Source of the DNA: Gemmatimonadota bacterium
Lineage (GTDB): Bacteria; Gemmatimonadota; Gemmatimonadetes; Longimicrobiales; Gaopeijiaceae
Direction of reading: 5' to 3'
NCBI GenBank assembly: GCA_013002885.1
Contig: JABDLS010000099.1
Coordinates: forward strand, 23,288 to 87,287
Length of the DNA: 64,000 nt
The position numbers were made by a program, and so were the translations under genes. Below the pieces are notes generated by a model, which worked only from the letters and a program-made list of their open reading frames with translations, was not told the origin of the DNA and ran no database searches. Numbering within the stretch: the stretch's first letter is position 1; each line of letters starts with the position of its first letter. This document shows positions 33,870 to 44,282 of the stretch, in pieces.

Positions 33870-34820
33870 TTACCCGGAGCGGGCGTCGAGGAATTCGGTG
33901 GTGATCTCCAGGGACTTCTCGGGGTGTTCGTCCGGAGCCATGTGCCCGCAGCGGTGAAGGATCACGAGGCGCGCGTCGGGCAGTTGCCGCTCCAGGCGAT
34001 GTCCCACCTTCAGAGGGACGACGCGGTCGTTGTCACCCCACACGAGGAGGGTGGGCACGTCCAGCTCTCCGTAGCGGTAGGTATGGGTCTCGATGTCCGG
34101 CGGGATGATCTGGCGGCCGGCTGCCAATGCCGCTCGAAGGCCGTCCCGCGACCGCCAGGGCCGCGCGTAGACCTCGATCTCGTCTTCCGTGACCGCCGCA
34201 CCGTCGTATACCACGGAGCGCATGGTCCATCGGAGGACCCGCTTGGCCCCAACCAGTCGGATCAGGGCGGTGGCGAGGCGGGGCTTGTGGGACAACCAGA
34301 CGAATGGAGGGGGGCGCTGTCGGTAGGCCGCCGGTGCCAGGAGGACGAGACGTGCCAATCGAGACGCCCTCCCCGACTCGCGGGCCTCGTCGTGGAGGCG
34401 CAAGGCCGTAAGGAGAGCGATGCCCCCGCCCAGAGATTGACCGACGAGAGTGACTCGCCGGAGATCGTGTTCTTGAACGAGGTCGGTGACGGCGTCCGCG
34501 AGGTCATAGGGTGAGTAGCGTCCGTCGTCGGGCTTCGGGGCATCGCCGAACCCCTTCATGTCAACGAGCAGGACACGACCTCGTCGTGTGAACGGCCCGA
34601 TCCAGTGTCTCCACATGAAGGACGAGGCGCCGTACCCGTGGAGGAAGACGAAAGTGTCCGCTGGGGGCGAAGCCTGGTGGGCTCCATCCTGGGAGAGGCC
34701 GCCCGGGGACATCTTCATGCCGGTCTCCAGGACATGAAGGGGGGCTCGGGTCGGGAGGACCCGGAAGCCGGGTCCTCGATGGCTGGTGCCCCACGGACCG
34801 GGTTCGCCCGACGCTGTCAC
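33870..34820 (-). CDS. Alpha/beta hydrolase
   Basis: 316 residues. The oxyanion motif HGYG (61-64), nucleophile elbow VGQSLGGG (Ser129), Asp in WGDNDRVVP and His in CGHMAPDEHP complete a standard triad. It resembles meta-cleavage hydrolases and lipases; the substrate is unknown. It begins GTG 34820, one base after the yhaN-like stop codon (TGACGTG), so it is translated with the YhaO/YhaN pair. The first 50 residues are not conserved and a later Met start is possible. Confidence 0.87.
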   Translation of the reverse strand: MTASGEPGPWGTSHRGPGFRVLPTRAPLHVLETGMKMSPGGLSQDGAHQASPPADTFVFLHGYGASSFMWRHWIGPFTRRGRVLLVDMKGFGDAPKPDDGRYSPYDLADAVTDLVQEHDLRRVTLVGQSLGGGIALLTALRLHDEARESGRASRLARLVLLAPAAYRQRPPPFVWLSHKPRLATALIRLVGAKRVLRWTMRSVVYDGAAVTEDEIEVYARPWRSRDGLRAALAAGRQIIPPDIETHTYRYGELDVPTLLVWGDNDRVVPLKVGHRLERQLPDARLVILHRCGHMAPDEHPEKSLEITTEFLDARSG

Positions 34821-34821
34821 G

Positions 34822-37461
34822 TCACCTCGCGAGTCGAAGAACGCACGCGCCCCGGCGCTCCAGGTGCTCAGCCATCTCGGGGTGGCAGGTAAAGGCGAAG
34901 ACCTGTCGCGTCCGGGCGAGCTCGGCTACGACCTCCAGGCCCTTCTCCCGACGGGATGCGTCCCAGTTGACGAAAGCCTCGTCGAGGAAGAGTGGGAGCC
35001 GCTCCTCACCCTGATCGAGGTGGTCGACGATGGCGAGGCGCAGGGCGAGGTATGCCTGCTCCAAGGTGCCGGTGGAGATGGGGCGAGCGAGGGGCACTGG
35101 AGCGGGCAACTGGGGGCCCATGAGTTGGAAGAGATCGCCATCGCCCTCCTCTTGGACCATGAGGCGATCGTAACGGCCGTCGGTGAGGCGTTCGAGGTAA
35201 CCTGAAGCCAGACGTAGAAGGTCAGGCTGATGCTCTTCCCTGAACCGCCGGTCGGCCTCTCGCACGAGGCGGGCCAGGAGCCACCTCTTGTCGCGCTCGA
35301 CGGTCAGCCGGAGTGCCTCCTCCTTCAGGCTGTCGATCTCGCTATCGACGGTGTCGACCGTCTCCTGGTCGCGCCGGTGGATGACATCACGCTCCAGAGC
35401 GTCGCCACGGCCTCTCAACTCCTCGATGCTCTCGTCCAACTCCTCGATACGGAGCTTACGCCGGGCCAGGTCCTCGTCGTCCACGGACCACGTTACGCCC
35501 GCCTGTTCAGCGCTACGGATGTCCTCGATCCGCGCCTCGAGGTCGGGGTGGGCCGTCTCGAGCTCCTCCTGAAGGCGGTCCGCACGGTGATGGGCGTCCA
35601 GGCGTCGCTGGAGCACGTCGATCGGCTTCCCTCCCTCGGCTCCTGCGGCGAGCTGCCAGACCCGCTGGTCGATCTCGGCCAGGCGGTCGTCGACCTCGGC
35701 CAGCTCCGCAACCAGCCCTGCCCTGAGCCGTTCCACCCGGACGAGCTCTCTTTCGGCGGCTGCGGCCGCGTCCGATGCCCGCTCGGCTTCCCTCAACTCG
35801 CGGTCGAGGCTCCGTGCGAGTGCGATGGGATCGTCGCCAGCATCCCGCCCGAGGCCGCCCGCCAAGGCCTGGGCCTCGGTCCGTAGCTCCTCGGACCGTG
35901 CCCGCAGAAGGCCCGCCTGGCTCTCGACCTCCCCGGCCTCCCGCAGAGTCGCCTGAACGGCCTCGAAGGCCTGGACCAAGGGCTGGGCGGGCGGATCCAG
36001 GTACTCGGCTCGCACCGGGATGTTGGCCAGCATCCCCTCTACCTCACGTTGCGTGATGCCCCCTCTCGCTTCCTCGGCGGGAGGCGGTGCGGCTGTTCCA
36101 CGTCGCTGCAGGATGGTGGCCACCGCCACCGCCGTGGCGGCCGCCCCCAGCACGGTCGCCGGCGTCACGCTTTCGACGAGACCCCACGCCAGGATCGCGG
36201 CACCGATGCCGGCGGCGGCGAGTTGAGCCCATGTCACCGGTCCGTTCGCCGCCGGGTGGGTGGGAGCGTCGTCCCCTCGGCGCCGGTCCGCTGCGGCTCG
36301 CTCCACACGGTCCCGCAGCAATTCCACGGAGGTCGCGAGCACCGTCTCACCGATCACCCCATCGAGGGGCGTGGAAAGCAGCCGGTCGGCTTCCGCCGCC
36401 AGGCGTACTTCGAGTTCACCCGTCCTGGTCTCGAGATCGGCGAGTCGCACTCGGTCCCGCTGGGCCAGATCAGCCCGAGAGACGAAGGCGGCGATGGGGT
36501 CACGCTGGTCGAGGAGTACCTTCCGACGAGCGTCGAAGTCGCCGATGGTGGCCTGCGGTTCACGCAGGTCGTCGTCCAATGCCTGGATCTCGCGGGTGAG
36601 CGCCTCTCCGCGGTTGGCCAGGGAGTCCCTGTGGCCCACCACGTCGTCCGGCAGCTCCACCAGATCCGAACGAGGGCCTCCCGACCTCCGCAGTGCTTCG
36701 ATTCGCTCCAACTGTCGCTTCAACGGCAACAGCTCCTGAAGACGCTCTACGACCAGCTTCTCCCGGTGTCGCTCGGCGCGGGCCTCCTGCAGACGGCGGG
36801 CGACGCCTTCGCCTTCCTCGACCAGGGCGCGGATCTCCCGGTCGCGCTCGACGGCTGCGCTACGTCGAGATCGGAGGTCGCGGATCTCCGACTGCAGGTC
36901 GCGAAGGCGTTGGTTCCCCCGTCTGTTGGGCCGCCAGATCTCGCCGGCCTCGCGCTCGAGCGTGTCGGCGACCTCTCGTGCCGAGCGCAGGTCCGAAGCG
37001 CCCATGGAGCCGAGTACCCGATCCTGGATGCTGGCCCAGGTCTCCTCGTCCAGGCCGGCCAGCTCCTGAAGCGTGATGGCGAAGACCTGACGGAAAACCG
37101 TTCGCGGCACGTGCTCCGCCCAGCGCAGAGGGCGATTCCGAAGCTCCCGGGAATCCTCTCCGAACGTGAGCGTCCCTGAAGGCGACGACCGGAGACGCCG
37201 GGCCACGGTGGCTCGGCCTCCCGATGAAAGACGGAGGGAGATCTCTCCGCCGGCCTCCTCGGCACCCCACGGAACGTACGGGCTACGGTCACGCGCAGCA
37301 GGATGGAATCCGTACAGAGCCGTGGTAAGGAAGTGAAAGAGGGTGGACTTGCCGGCCTCGTTGGGCCCCAGGACGACGACCAGGGAACCGAGCCTCTTCG
37401 GGCCTGTGTCGAAGCCGCTCAGCCGCCCGAACCCGTCGATGCGGATCTGTTCGATCTTCAT
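34822..37461 (-). CDS. yhaN: YhaN/SbcC-like AAA ATPase with central membrane segment
   Basis: 879 residues. Walker A is GPNEAGKST (32-40). The C-terminal signature STGTLEQAYLALRLA and Walker B LPLFLDEAFVNWD close an ABC-type head, as in SMC/Rad50/SbcC. Long coiled coils lie between. Near the middle are two hydrophobic stretches (WAQLAAAGIGAAILAWGL and AAATAVAVATIL), which mark the YhaN subgroup and could anchor it to the membrane. It is the partner of the adjacent YhaO-like nuclease, probably acting in DNA end processing. ATG 37461 is preferred; the frame to 37764 starts with unrelated sequence. Confidence 0.87.
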   Translation of the reverse strand: MKIEQIRIDGFGRLSGFDTGPKRLGSLVVVLGPNEAGKSTLFHFLTTALYGFHPAARDRSPYVPWGAEEAGGEISLRLSSGGRATVARRLRSSPSGTLTFGEDSRELRNRPLRWAEHVPRTVFRQVFAITLQELAGLDEETWASIQDRVLGSMGASDLRSAREVADTLEREAGEIWRPNRRGNQRLRDLQSEIRDLRSRRSAAVERDREIRALVEEGEGVARRLQEARAERHREKLVVERLQELLPLKRQLERIEALRRSGGPRSDLVELPDDVVGHRDSLANRGEALTREIQALDDDLREPQATIGDFDARRKVLLDQRDPIAAFVSRADLAQRDRVRLADLETRTGELEVRLAAEADRLLSTPLDGVIGETVLATSVELLRDRVERAAADRRRGDDAPTHPAANGPVTWAQLAAAGIGAAILAWGLVESVTPATVLGAAATAVAVATILQRRGTAAPPPAEEARGGITQREVEGMLANIPVRAEYLDPPAQPLVQAFEAVQATLREAGEVESQAGLLRARSEELRTEAQALAGGLGRDAGDDPIALARSLDRELREAERASDAAAAAERELVRVERLRAGLVAELAEVDDRLAEIDQRVWQLAAGAEGGKPIDVLQRRLDAHHRADRLQEELETAHPDLEARIEDIRSAEQAGVTWSVDDEDLARRKLRIEELDESIEELRGRGDALERDVIHRRDQETVDTVDSEIDSLKEEALRLTVERDKRWLLARLVREADRRFREEHQPDLLRLASGYLERLTDGRYDRLMVQEEGDGDLFQLMGPQLPAPVPLARPISTGTLEQAYLALRLAIVDHLDQGEERLPLFLDEAFVNWDASRREKGLEVVAELARTRQVFAFTCHPEMAEHLERRGACVLRLAR

Positions 37462-37477
37462 CGGGGGACCGGCCTCG

Positions 37478-38722
37478 TCACGAGTCTCCGGAGGCGAGGA
37501 GTCGAGCGGCCACCTCTCCTTCGGCGTCTGCAAGAAGTCGACGGACGTAGGCTTCGATGGCAAGCGGATCGTCGGAGGGCGCACCCACGAGCTCGCTGGC
37601 ATCGACGTCCAGGATCGATTCGCCACGCCCGAGTCGGTCGACCATCCGGAGCGCCTGCCCGAGGACGTCGGTGCGAGCCCGGTGCTCTTCGATGGGGAAG
37701 ACGGGGTGGACGGCATCGGCGAGCACGGTGACGTCGATGGCACCGAGAATGTCCCGCAACTCACGGCCGAGCATCTCGACCTCTTCTCCTCGGCGCAGTT
37801 CAGACCAGAGGGGGCAGGGCCCCGAGAGAACGACCCTCGCCATCCACTCGGCGTCCGAGCCGGAGTCCGCTTCCCTACGGGCTTCCCACGCGAAATGGAT
37901 CGTTCGTTCTAATTCGTCGAGGGTGCCCACGTCGTCGAGGCGATCGACCTCCAGGGTTTCCCACCGGACGCCGGCGAGGGGTCGAAAGGTCACCGACGGA
38001 GCGAGGCGGTCGGACAGGTCGACGAGCAGTCCACCACGCTCGCCCGTGTCGGCGTTCGTCTTCCCTTGAGGGCTGCCCGGATACCAGATGGGAGGGTCCT
38101 CGCAGAGCTGCTGGCGAACGTGGACGTGACCGAGCGCCCAATAGTCGAAACCGGCGTGACGGAGGTAGGTCAGGTCGGAAGGGGCGTAGGCTCCGTGATC
38201 GGCGGCGCCTAACGAGGTGCGGACCTGGGTGTGCAGCAGAGCGACCTCCGGAAGGTCCCCCTTCGGACGCGGAAGCCGGCGGGAGAGGTCCTCGCTGACC
38301 TCCGACGTGGCGTGCCCGATGGCGCTCACGTGGCCCACGGGGGCGCCGGTGCGGTCGGCGATGAGGAAGCGCTGTGGCGTAGCGTCCGCCGCGACGCGCA
38401 CGTTCGCCGGCCAGGGCAGGCGCCGGGGTCCGCGGTCCAGAGACCCCGGGTCGTGATTGCCGGTGGCGTAGACGACGGTGATGTCGTGATCGCCCAGGCG
38501 GGTGGCTTGCTCCAGAAGGAAGCGCTCGGTCTGGAAGGAGAGCCGGTCGCCGTCGAAGAGGTCGCCTGCGACGAGAAGTGCTTGAACTTCTTCCCGAATG
38601 GCGACATCGACGGCCCGCCGAAAGGCTCCCCGGGCCGCCTCGCGGAGCTGCCTGCGAACGGCCTCTGAACGGCCCGTGAACGACGTATCCAGGTGGACGT
38701 CGGCGATGTGCAGAAAACGCAT
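37478..38722 (-). CDS. yhaO: YhaO/SbcD-like DNA exonuclease subunit
   Basis: 414 residues of the calcineurin-like phosphoesterase family. Metal-binding motifs are Asp8/His10 in IADVHLD, GDLFD (53-57), GNHDPG (88-93), LLHTQV and GHVHVRQ. The C-terminal 150 residues form the capping domain of SbcD/Mre11-like nucleases. It cuts DNA ends together with the YhaN-like ATPase, whose gene begins 16 nt downstream. It is transcribed divergently from the glutamate dehydrogenase gene; the 170-bp gap contains two TATCCT boxes (first at 38818) but no clear -35. Confidence 0.88.
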   Translation of the reverse strand: MRFLHIADVHLDTSFTGRSEAVRRQLREAARGAFRRAVDVAIREEVQALLVAGDLFDGDRLSFQTERFLLEQATRLGDHDITVVYATGNHDPGSLDRGPRRLPWPANVRVAADATPQRFLIADRTGAPVGHVSAIGHATSEVSEDLSRRLPRPKGDLPEVALLHTQVRTSLGAADHGAYAPSDLTYLRHAGFDYWALGHVHVRQQLCEDPPIWYPGSPQGKTNADTGERGGLLVDLSDRLAPSVTFRPLAGVRWETLEVDRLDDVGTLDELERTIHFAWEARREADSGSDAEWMARVVLSGPCPLWSELRRGEEVEMLGRELRDILGAIDVTVLADAVHPVFPIEEHRARTDVLGQALRMVDRLGRGESILDVDASELVGAPSDDPLAIEAYVRRLLADAEGEVAARLLASGDS

Positions 38723-38892
38723 TACGGAAGGTAGGTCAAACGTCGGGCCGGTGGAATTTCGTGGATGGCCGACACATCGCGGTTCCCCGCGTATCGCTTC
38801 TCACGTAACGTAGAGGGTATCCTCATAGCTATCCTCGGGTCCGACTCTCATCCGCGCCCTGGCATGACGGGCGCGCCCGCCCCACAGACTCA

Positions 38893-41800
38893 ATGAGCGA
38901 CACCACGGAAGCGGCCAAGAGCACGCTCCGCCAGGAAGCACCCATCATCTCCGAGGTCTGCGACCTCCTCGCCAAGGCTGATGGGTCCTTCGACCTGCTC
39001 CTCGACTTCGCCCGACTTTTTCTGTCACGGGCGCCCGAGGATCTCCTCCGACAGCGAGAGGCGCGAGACCTTGCGTCCATGACCCTCGGCGCCTTCCGCT
39101 TCCTGGAAGGGTCACGGCCGTACCGGGTGGACGTCGAGGTGACGGCGCCGGAATCCGACGGGGATGGATGGCGAGCGCCGTTGACGGTCATCCGGACCAA
39201 CGTGTCGGAGCGGCCGTTCATCATCGACTCGATTCGTGAGTATCTGAGCGTCCACGCGTTCACCATCGAGCGGATGGTCTACCCCATCCTCGACGTCGAG
39301 CGGGACGGCTCCGGACGGGTGGTGGCCGTGAGCCGGCCGACCGATGGAGGCTCCAAGGAGTCCGTCGTCCACTGCGAGATCGCCGAGGTGACGGACCCGG
39401 AGCGGCTGGAGGCGATCGAGGAGGATCTCAAGGCCCGGCTCCAGGACGTGGTCCGTGCGACCGACGACTTCAAGCCCATGCTCGATGCCGTCGACGTGGT
39501 CATCGAGGACGTCAGGAAGACAGCCGATGCCCTTCCGGCGAGACGCGCCGAGCTCGAGGAGATCGAGCATTTCCTCCGGTGGCTCCAGGACGGCGGCTTC
39601 GTCTTCCTTGGTTACCGGGGCTACGACTTCGCGGAAGGTGCCGACGAACCGAGCATCGTTGTCGAACCGGGTTCAGGTCTGGGCCTGTTGCGAAACGAGG
39701 CCGACTCGCGCTTCGCCGAGCCCGTCCCCCTGTCCCAGCTGTCCGAGGGGATGAGGGAGCTGGCTCTTCACGGGCCGCTCCTCATCATCAACAAGACCAA
39801 CGCAGAGTCCACCGTACACCGCCGGGCCCGGATGGACTATGTCGGCGTGAAAAAGCTGGACTCTGACGGTGAGGTGTGCGGTGAACACCGCTTCATCGGG
39901 CTGTTCACCTCGAAGGCCTACGCAGAGTCGGCTGGCTCCATCCCCATTCTCCGACACAAGCTGGACTCGGTCCTCGAGTCGGAGGGTGTCCGAGAAGGAT
40001 CCCACGACTACAAGGAGATCATCACGATCTTCAATTCGTTGCCGAAGGAGGAGCTCTTTCTCTCCTCGGCCGACGAGGTGGGCGACGACGTGCGGGCGGT
40101 CCTCGACTCGTACGGGGTTTCCGACGTTCGTGTCACCCTGCGGGAAGACCTTCTCCATCGTGGCCTCTCGGTCATGGTCATCCTGCCCCGGGATCGATTT
40201 TCAGGTGCTGTGCGAAAGGCCATCGAGGCTGCCTTGGTCGAGGCATACGACGCCGAGGTCCTGAACTACCATCTCGCCCTCGGTGAGGGTAATCAGGCTC
40301 GCCTCCACTTCTACCTCGGAGCCGGGGCGGACTCCCTCACCGTGGTCAGTGCCGACGACCTGGAGGACGTCGTCGCGCAGCTGATTCGTACCTGGGCGGA
40401 TCGGGTGCAGGAGGGCCTGGAGAGTTATCACCCTGCCGACGAAGCGCACCGTCTCGCCCTCCACTACGGGGATGCGTTCAGCCGTGAGTACCAGGCGGCG
40501 GTCTCCCCCGAGGTGGCCGTGCAGGATATCCTCGAGATCGAGGCGATGTCGAACGGAGATCGAGGCGTTTCCGTCCGGCTGACCAACCCCGACTCGAGCG
40601 AGGTCGTCGCGGGTGTGGACGAGGTGACCGAGCTCAAGCTGTTCCTCCGAGGAGAGCGGCTGGTCCTCTCGACGTTCATGCCCATCCTGGAGAACGCCGG
40701 TCTCCGGGTTCTGGCCATGAAGCCCTACGAGGTGGGGAGCAACGGCTCGCCCGAGGCGTCTATCTACGTCTTCGCCGTGCAGACGCAGGCACAGGAACGA
40801 CTCGACGTCGATGATCGGGGCGCCCTCCTCTCCGAGACCATTCTGGCGGCGCGAGCCGGCGATGCCGTTAGCGACGAGCTCAACGCTCTCGTGGTGGGCG
40901 CCGGACTCCATTGGCGTGAGGTGGACGTTCTTCGGGCCTACGCTGGCTATGCCTTCCAGGTGGGGGCGGTGCCCAGCCGAAAAGCGCTTCCTCAGGCACT
41001 GGTTCAGTATCCAGGGCTCGCCCGGGAGCTCTTCGACCTCTTCCGCACCAAGTTCGATCCTTCGACCGGGGCATCGCACGAGGAGCGGAAGGCTACCATC
41101 GCCGACATACGGGAGGTGTTCCATGCCTCCCTCCACGGCGTGAATCTCCTGGCCGACGACCGGGCGTTGAGGGTGCTCCAGGAGCTCATCGCCGCCACCG
41201 TGCGGACCAACTACTACCGCAACGGAGGTCGGGAGCCTCTGCGAGCCTCGGGGGGGGTACCGTACATCTCCTTCAAGTTCCTCGTCGGCGACCTGAAGCA
41301 CACCCGTCCCACCGAGCTCCTTTTCGAGGTGTGGGTCCATTCGGCTCGCATGGAGGGAGTCCACCTGCGGGGCTCGACGGTAGCCAGGGGCGGCATCCGC
41401 TGGAGCGACCGGCCCGATGATTTTCGCACGGAGATCCTCGGCCTCGTGGACACGCAGATGGTCAAAAATGCCGTCATCGTGCCAGGAGGCTCTAAGGGTG
41501 GTTTCATCGCCCGCCACATTCCTTCCGACCCCGAGGAGCGGTACGAGGAAGGGAAACGCCAGTACCGGACGCTCATCCGAGGCCTCCTGGACATCACCGA
41601 CAATCTGGACCAGGGACAGAACGTGCCTCCCGAGCACGTGGTCTGCTACGACCCGCCGGACCCCTACCTGGTGGTAGCGGCGGACAAGGGTACGGCCACC
41701 TTCTCCGATGTGGCGAACACCGTCTCGCGAGATTACGGCTTCTGGCTCGATGACGCCTTCGCTTCGGGTGGGTCGAACGGGTATGACCACAAGGCCGTGG

Positions 41801-43803
41801 GAATCACGGCTCGGGGCGGGTGGGAGTGCGTCAAGCGACACTTCCGCGAGAAGGGCAAAGACATTCAGTCGGAGCCGTTCACCGTGGCGGGAATCGGAGA
41901 CATGAGTGGTGACGTCTTCGGCAATGGGATGCTGCTGTCGGAGAAGATTCGGCTCATCGCGGCCTTCGACCATCGTCACATCTTCATCGATCCCGATCCT
42001 GATCCCGCGCAGACCTACGCGGAGAGGAAGCGGATGTTCGAACTGGGTCGCTCCAGTTGGGAGGACTATGACCAGAGCCTCCTGAGCGAGGGGGGTATGA
42101 TCATTCCCCGAGGCGCGAAGGAGGTCGAGCTCACCCCTCAGGCAAGGCGCGCCCTGGGGATCGGGGAAGACGATCAGGCGCCGGCCACCGGGGAGGCGCT
42201 CATCCAAGCCGTACTCAAGGCCCCCGTGGAGCTCCTCTGGAACGGGGGGATCGGCACCTATGTGAAGTCACCCACCCAGACCCACGCCCAGGCGGGAGAT
42301 CCGTCCAACGACGCCGTGCGAGTCAACTCCGACGACCTTCGCTGCGACGTCGTGGGCGAGGGTGGCAACCTTGGCTTCACCCAGCGGGCGCGGATCGAGT
42401 ACGCCCTCCTTGGCGGCCGTATCAACACCGACGCGCTGGACAACTCCGGCGGTGTCGACATGTCGGACCACGAGGTGAACCTCAAGATCCTCCTGGCCCC
42501 GGCCGTGGCATCCGGAGCCCTCGAGATGGATCGTCGCAACGAGCTCCTCGAGGAACTCACCGAGGCGGTGGCTGAGCTGGTCCTCGAAAACAACCGCACC
42601 CAGAGCTTGGCCATCTCCCTGGACGAGCGGAGGTCCAAGGAGTCTCTCGACGACTTTCGGGACCTCATGGTAGCTCTGGAGAAGGTCGGTGAACTGAACC
42701 GGGCCGACGAAGAGCTTCCCTCCACGGACGTGCTCATCGAACGAAAGGAACGTGGCCAGGCCATGGCCCGCCCGGAGTTGTGCGTCTTGCTGGCCTACTC
42801 CAAGCTCTCACTGAAGACGAGGCTCCTCGCCAGCGGACTGCCCGACGACCCGGTGACGGAGAGCTACCTGCTGGGGTATTTCCCGCCCCGGGCACCGTTG
42901 GCGGCCGGGCAGGAGAATCTGGCGTCGCACCGGCTGCGCAGGGAGATCATCACCGCAGAGATCACCAACGACCTGGTGGATCTCATGGGTGCCGGCTTCG
43001 TGGTTCGCGCCATGAGGGACACCGGCGTGGAAGCAGACGAGGTCGTAAGGGCGTGGCTCGTGGCTTCACGACTCGCCGACCATCGGGCGCTCCTCCGTCA
43101 GATGGCTCAGCAGGCGACGCCGGTGAACGCCCGTGTCTCGTATCGCTGGCTCCTGGGCTTGGCCCGGGTGCTCGAACGGACGACCCGGTGGGTGCTGCAG
43201 AACGTGGATCTGGCGGAGTCGTCAGCGGGGATCGTCGAGCAGAACCTCGAGGGGCTCGCCGACCTCCGGGAGGCCTTCGGCGACGTGGTCCGCGGCGAGG
43301 AGAGGACGCTGTTCGAGGCTCGGGTACGCGAGATCCAGGAGTTGGGCGCGGACGAAGCATTCTCCCGCCGTCTCATCACCCTTCGGTTCCTCGATCAGCT
43401 CCTCGAGATCCTCGAGATCGCACGGGAGATCGGCAGGGCGCCGGTGAACACCGCCCACGCCTACTATCAGGCGTCGGACATCTTCGAGGTTCCTCTCCTC
43501 CGGCGGCGCGCCTTCGCCGCGGCGGGAGACGATACGTGGGAGGTACGTGCGGCGCAGGCCCTCTCCGACGATCTGTCGCGAGCTCACCGGAAGGTGGTCG
43601 TCGGGCTGTTGGAGCGTGTGAGTCCCACTGCCGAGGGGCCCGTGGACTTCGCGTCGCTCATCAGGGCCCGAGACGCCGACCGCTTCCACAGGGTCATGGA
43701 GGAGCTCAAAGCCGAGGAATCTGTCGGCCTGGCCGCCGTGTCGGTGGCGGCGCGTGAGCTCGGCGAGGTGGCGGACCGGGTGGGACGTGTACCCGGCCAT
43801 TAG
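38893..43803 (+). CDS. NAD-specific glutamate dehydrogenase, large 180-kDa type
   Basis: 1636 residues, the usual size for the large NAD-dependent glutamate dehydrogenases that oxidise glutamate to 2-oxoglutarate and ammonia. The N-terminal ~700 residues carry ACT-like regulatory regions. The catalytic domain contains GGIRWSDRPDDFRTE, TQMVKNAVIVPGGSKGG, ADKGTATFSD and GIGDMSGDVFGNGM, then NGGIGTYVKSP. The helical C-terminus ends around AARELGEVADRV. A good ribosome binding site is not visible before the ATG. Its 3' end overlaps the first minor-pilin gene. Confidence 0.95.
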   Translation: MSDTTEAAKSTLRQEAPIISEVCDLLAKADGSFDLLLDFARLFLSRAPEDLLRQREARDLASMTLGAFRFLEGSRPYRVDVEVTAPESDGDGWRAPLTVIRTNVSERPFIIDSIREYLSVHAFTIERMVYPILDVERDGSGRVVAVSRPTDGGSKESVVHCEIAEVTDPERLEAIEEDLKARLQDVVRATDDFKPMLDAVDVVIEDVRKTADALPARRAELEEIEHFLRWLQDGGFVFLGYRGYDFAEGADEPSIVVEPGSGLGLLRNEADSRFAEPVPLSQLSEGMRELALHGPLLIINKTNAESTVHRRARMDYVGVKKLDSDGEVCGEHRFIGLFTSKAYAESAGSIPILRHKLDSVLESEGVREGSHDYKEIITIFNSLPKEELFLSSADEVGDDVRAVLDSYGVSDVRVTLREDLLHRGLSVMVILPRDRFSGAVRKAIEAALVEAYDAEVLNYHLALGEGNQARLHFYLGAGADSLTVVSADDLEDVVAQLIRTWADRVQEGLESYHPADEAHRLALHYGDAFSREYQAAVSPEVAVQDILEIEAMSNGDRGVSVRLTNPDSSEVVAGVDEVTELKLFLRGERLVLSTFMPILENAGLRVLAMKPYEVGSNGSPEASIYVFAVQTQAQERLDVDDRGALLSETILAARAGDAVSDELNALVVGAGLHWREVDVLRAYAGYAFQVGAVPSRKALPQALVQYPGLARELFDLFRTKFDPSTGASHEERKATIADIREVFHASLHGVNLLADDRALRVLQELIAATVRTNYYRNGGREPLRASGGVPYISFKFLVGDLKHTRPTELLFEVWVHSARMEGVHLRGSTVARGGIRWSDRPDDFRTEILGLVDTQMVKNAVIVPGGSKGGFIARHIPSDPEERYEEGKRQYRTLIRGLLDITDNLDQGQNVPPEHVVCYDPPDPYLVVAADKGTATFSDVANTVSRDYGFWLDDAFASGGSNGYDHKAVGITARGGWECVKRHFREKGKDIQSEPFTVAGIGDMSGDVFGNGMLLSEKIRLIAAFDHRHIFIDPDPDPAQTYAERKRMFELGRSSWEDYDQSLLSEGGMIIPRGAKEVELTPQARRALGIGEDDQAPATGEALIQAVLKAPVELLWNGGIGTYVKSPTQTHAQAGDPSNDAVRVNSDDLRCDVVGEGGNLGFTQRARIEYALLGGRINTDALDNSGGVDMSDHEVNLKILLAPAVASGALEMDRRNELLEELTEAVAELVLENNRTQSLAISLDERRSKESLDDFRDLMVALEKVGELNRADEELPSTDVLIERKERGQAMARPELCVLLAYSKLSLKTRLLASGLPDDPVTESYLLGYFPPRAPLAAGQENLASHRLRREIITAEITNDLVDLMGAGFVVRAMRDTGVEADEVVRAWLVASRLADHRALLRQMAQQATPVNARVSYRWLLGLARVLERTTRWVLQNVDLAESSAGIVEQNLEGLADLREAFGDVVRGEERTLFEARVREIQELGADEAFSRRLITLRFLDQLLEILEIAREIGRAPVNTAHAYYQASDIFEVPLLRRRAFAAAGDDTWEVRAAQALSDDLSRAHRKVVVGLLERVSPTAEGPVDFASLIRARDADRFHRVMEELKAEESVGLAAVSVAARELGEVADRVGRVPGH

Positions 43804-44266
43804 GACGCAAGGCGGTTTCACGCTCCTCGAGTTGATCGTGGTGCTCGCCATCAGTGCGGTCGTCGTGACCATGGGTACCCTCAGCTTCAGCGGGTATTTC
43901 CAGAGGGACTCGGCGCGCCGAGCGGCACAGGTCTTTGCACAGGACCTGGTTTCGGCCCGTGCGTACGCCGTGCGGTCGCAGGAGTCGGTGGTCGTTCGAT
44001 TCTACGAGTCGACTCTGTGGTACGAAGTGGTGGCGCCGGAGTCGTCGACGTCCATTTCAAGGCGTCGCTTTGGTCCGACCGGGGACATCGAGCTCAGTGG
44101 AGTGGCCCTGGACATGAGCGGGGACTCCCTGGTCTTCGACGTTCGGGGCATGGCCGATCTCAGTGGCCTGGGAGGGTCTCTGGGCACGGCTCGATTTTCT
44201 TCCGGGGCGACCACGTACACTGTATCGTTCAACGGAATGGGCGCCTCGAAAATCGATCGGACCTGA
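43787..44266 (+). CDS. GspH/FimT-like pseudopilin
   Basis: 159 residues. A short leader ends in Gly before FTLLELIVVLAISAVVV, the prepilin peptidase site (G/F, Glu at +5) and hydrophobic helix. A beta-rich globular domain of the FimT/GspH type follows. It is a minor pilin or pseudopilin of a type IV pilus or type II secretion machine. GTG 43787 (MYPAIRTQGG) gives a normal leader; a longer frame begins at 43754. It overlaps the glutamate dehydrogenase gene by 17 nt and heads a four-gene cluster. Confidence 0.82.
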   Translation: MYPAIRTQGGFTLLELIVVLAISAVVVTMGTLSFSGYFQRDSARRAAQVFAQDLVSARAYAVRSQESVVVRFYESTLWYEVVAPESSTSISRRRFGPTGDIELSGVALDMSGDSLVFDVRGMADLSGLGGSLGTARFSSGATTYTVSFNGMGASKIDRT

Positions 44267-44282
44267 TGCCGGGTCGGCGATC

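Noticed and set aside
40201..42207. A 668-codon open frame on the minus strand
   Set aside because: It is antisense to the conserved core of the glutamate dehydrogenase gene, with no protein-like pattern.
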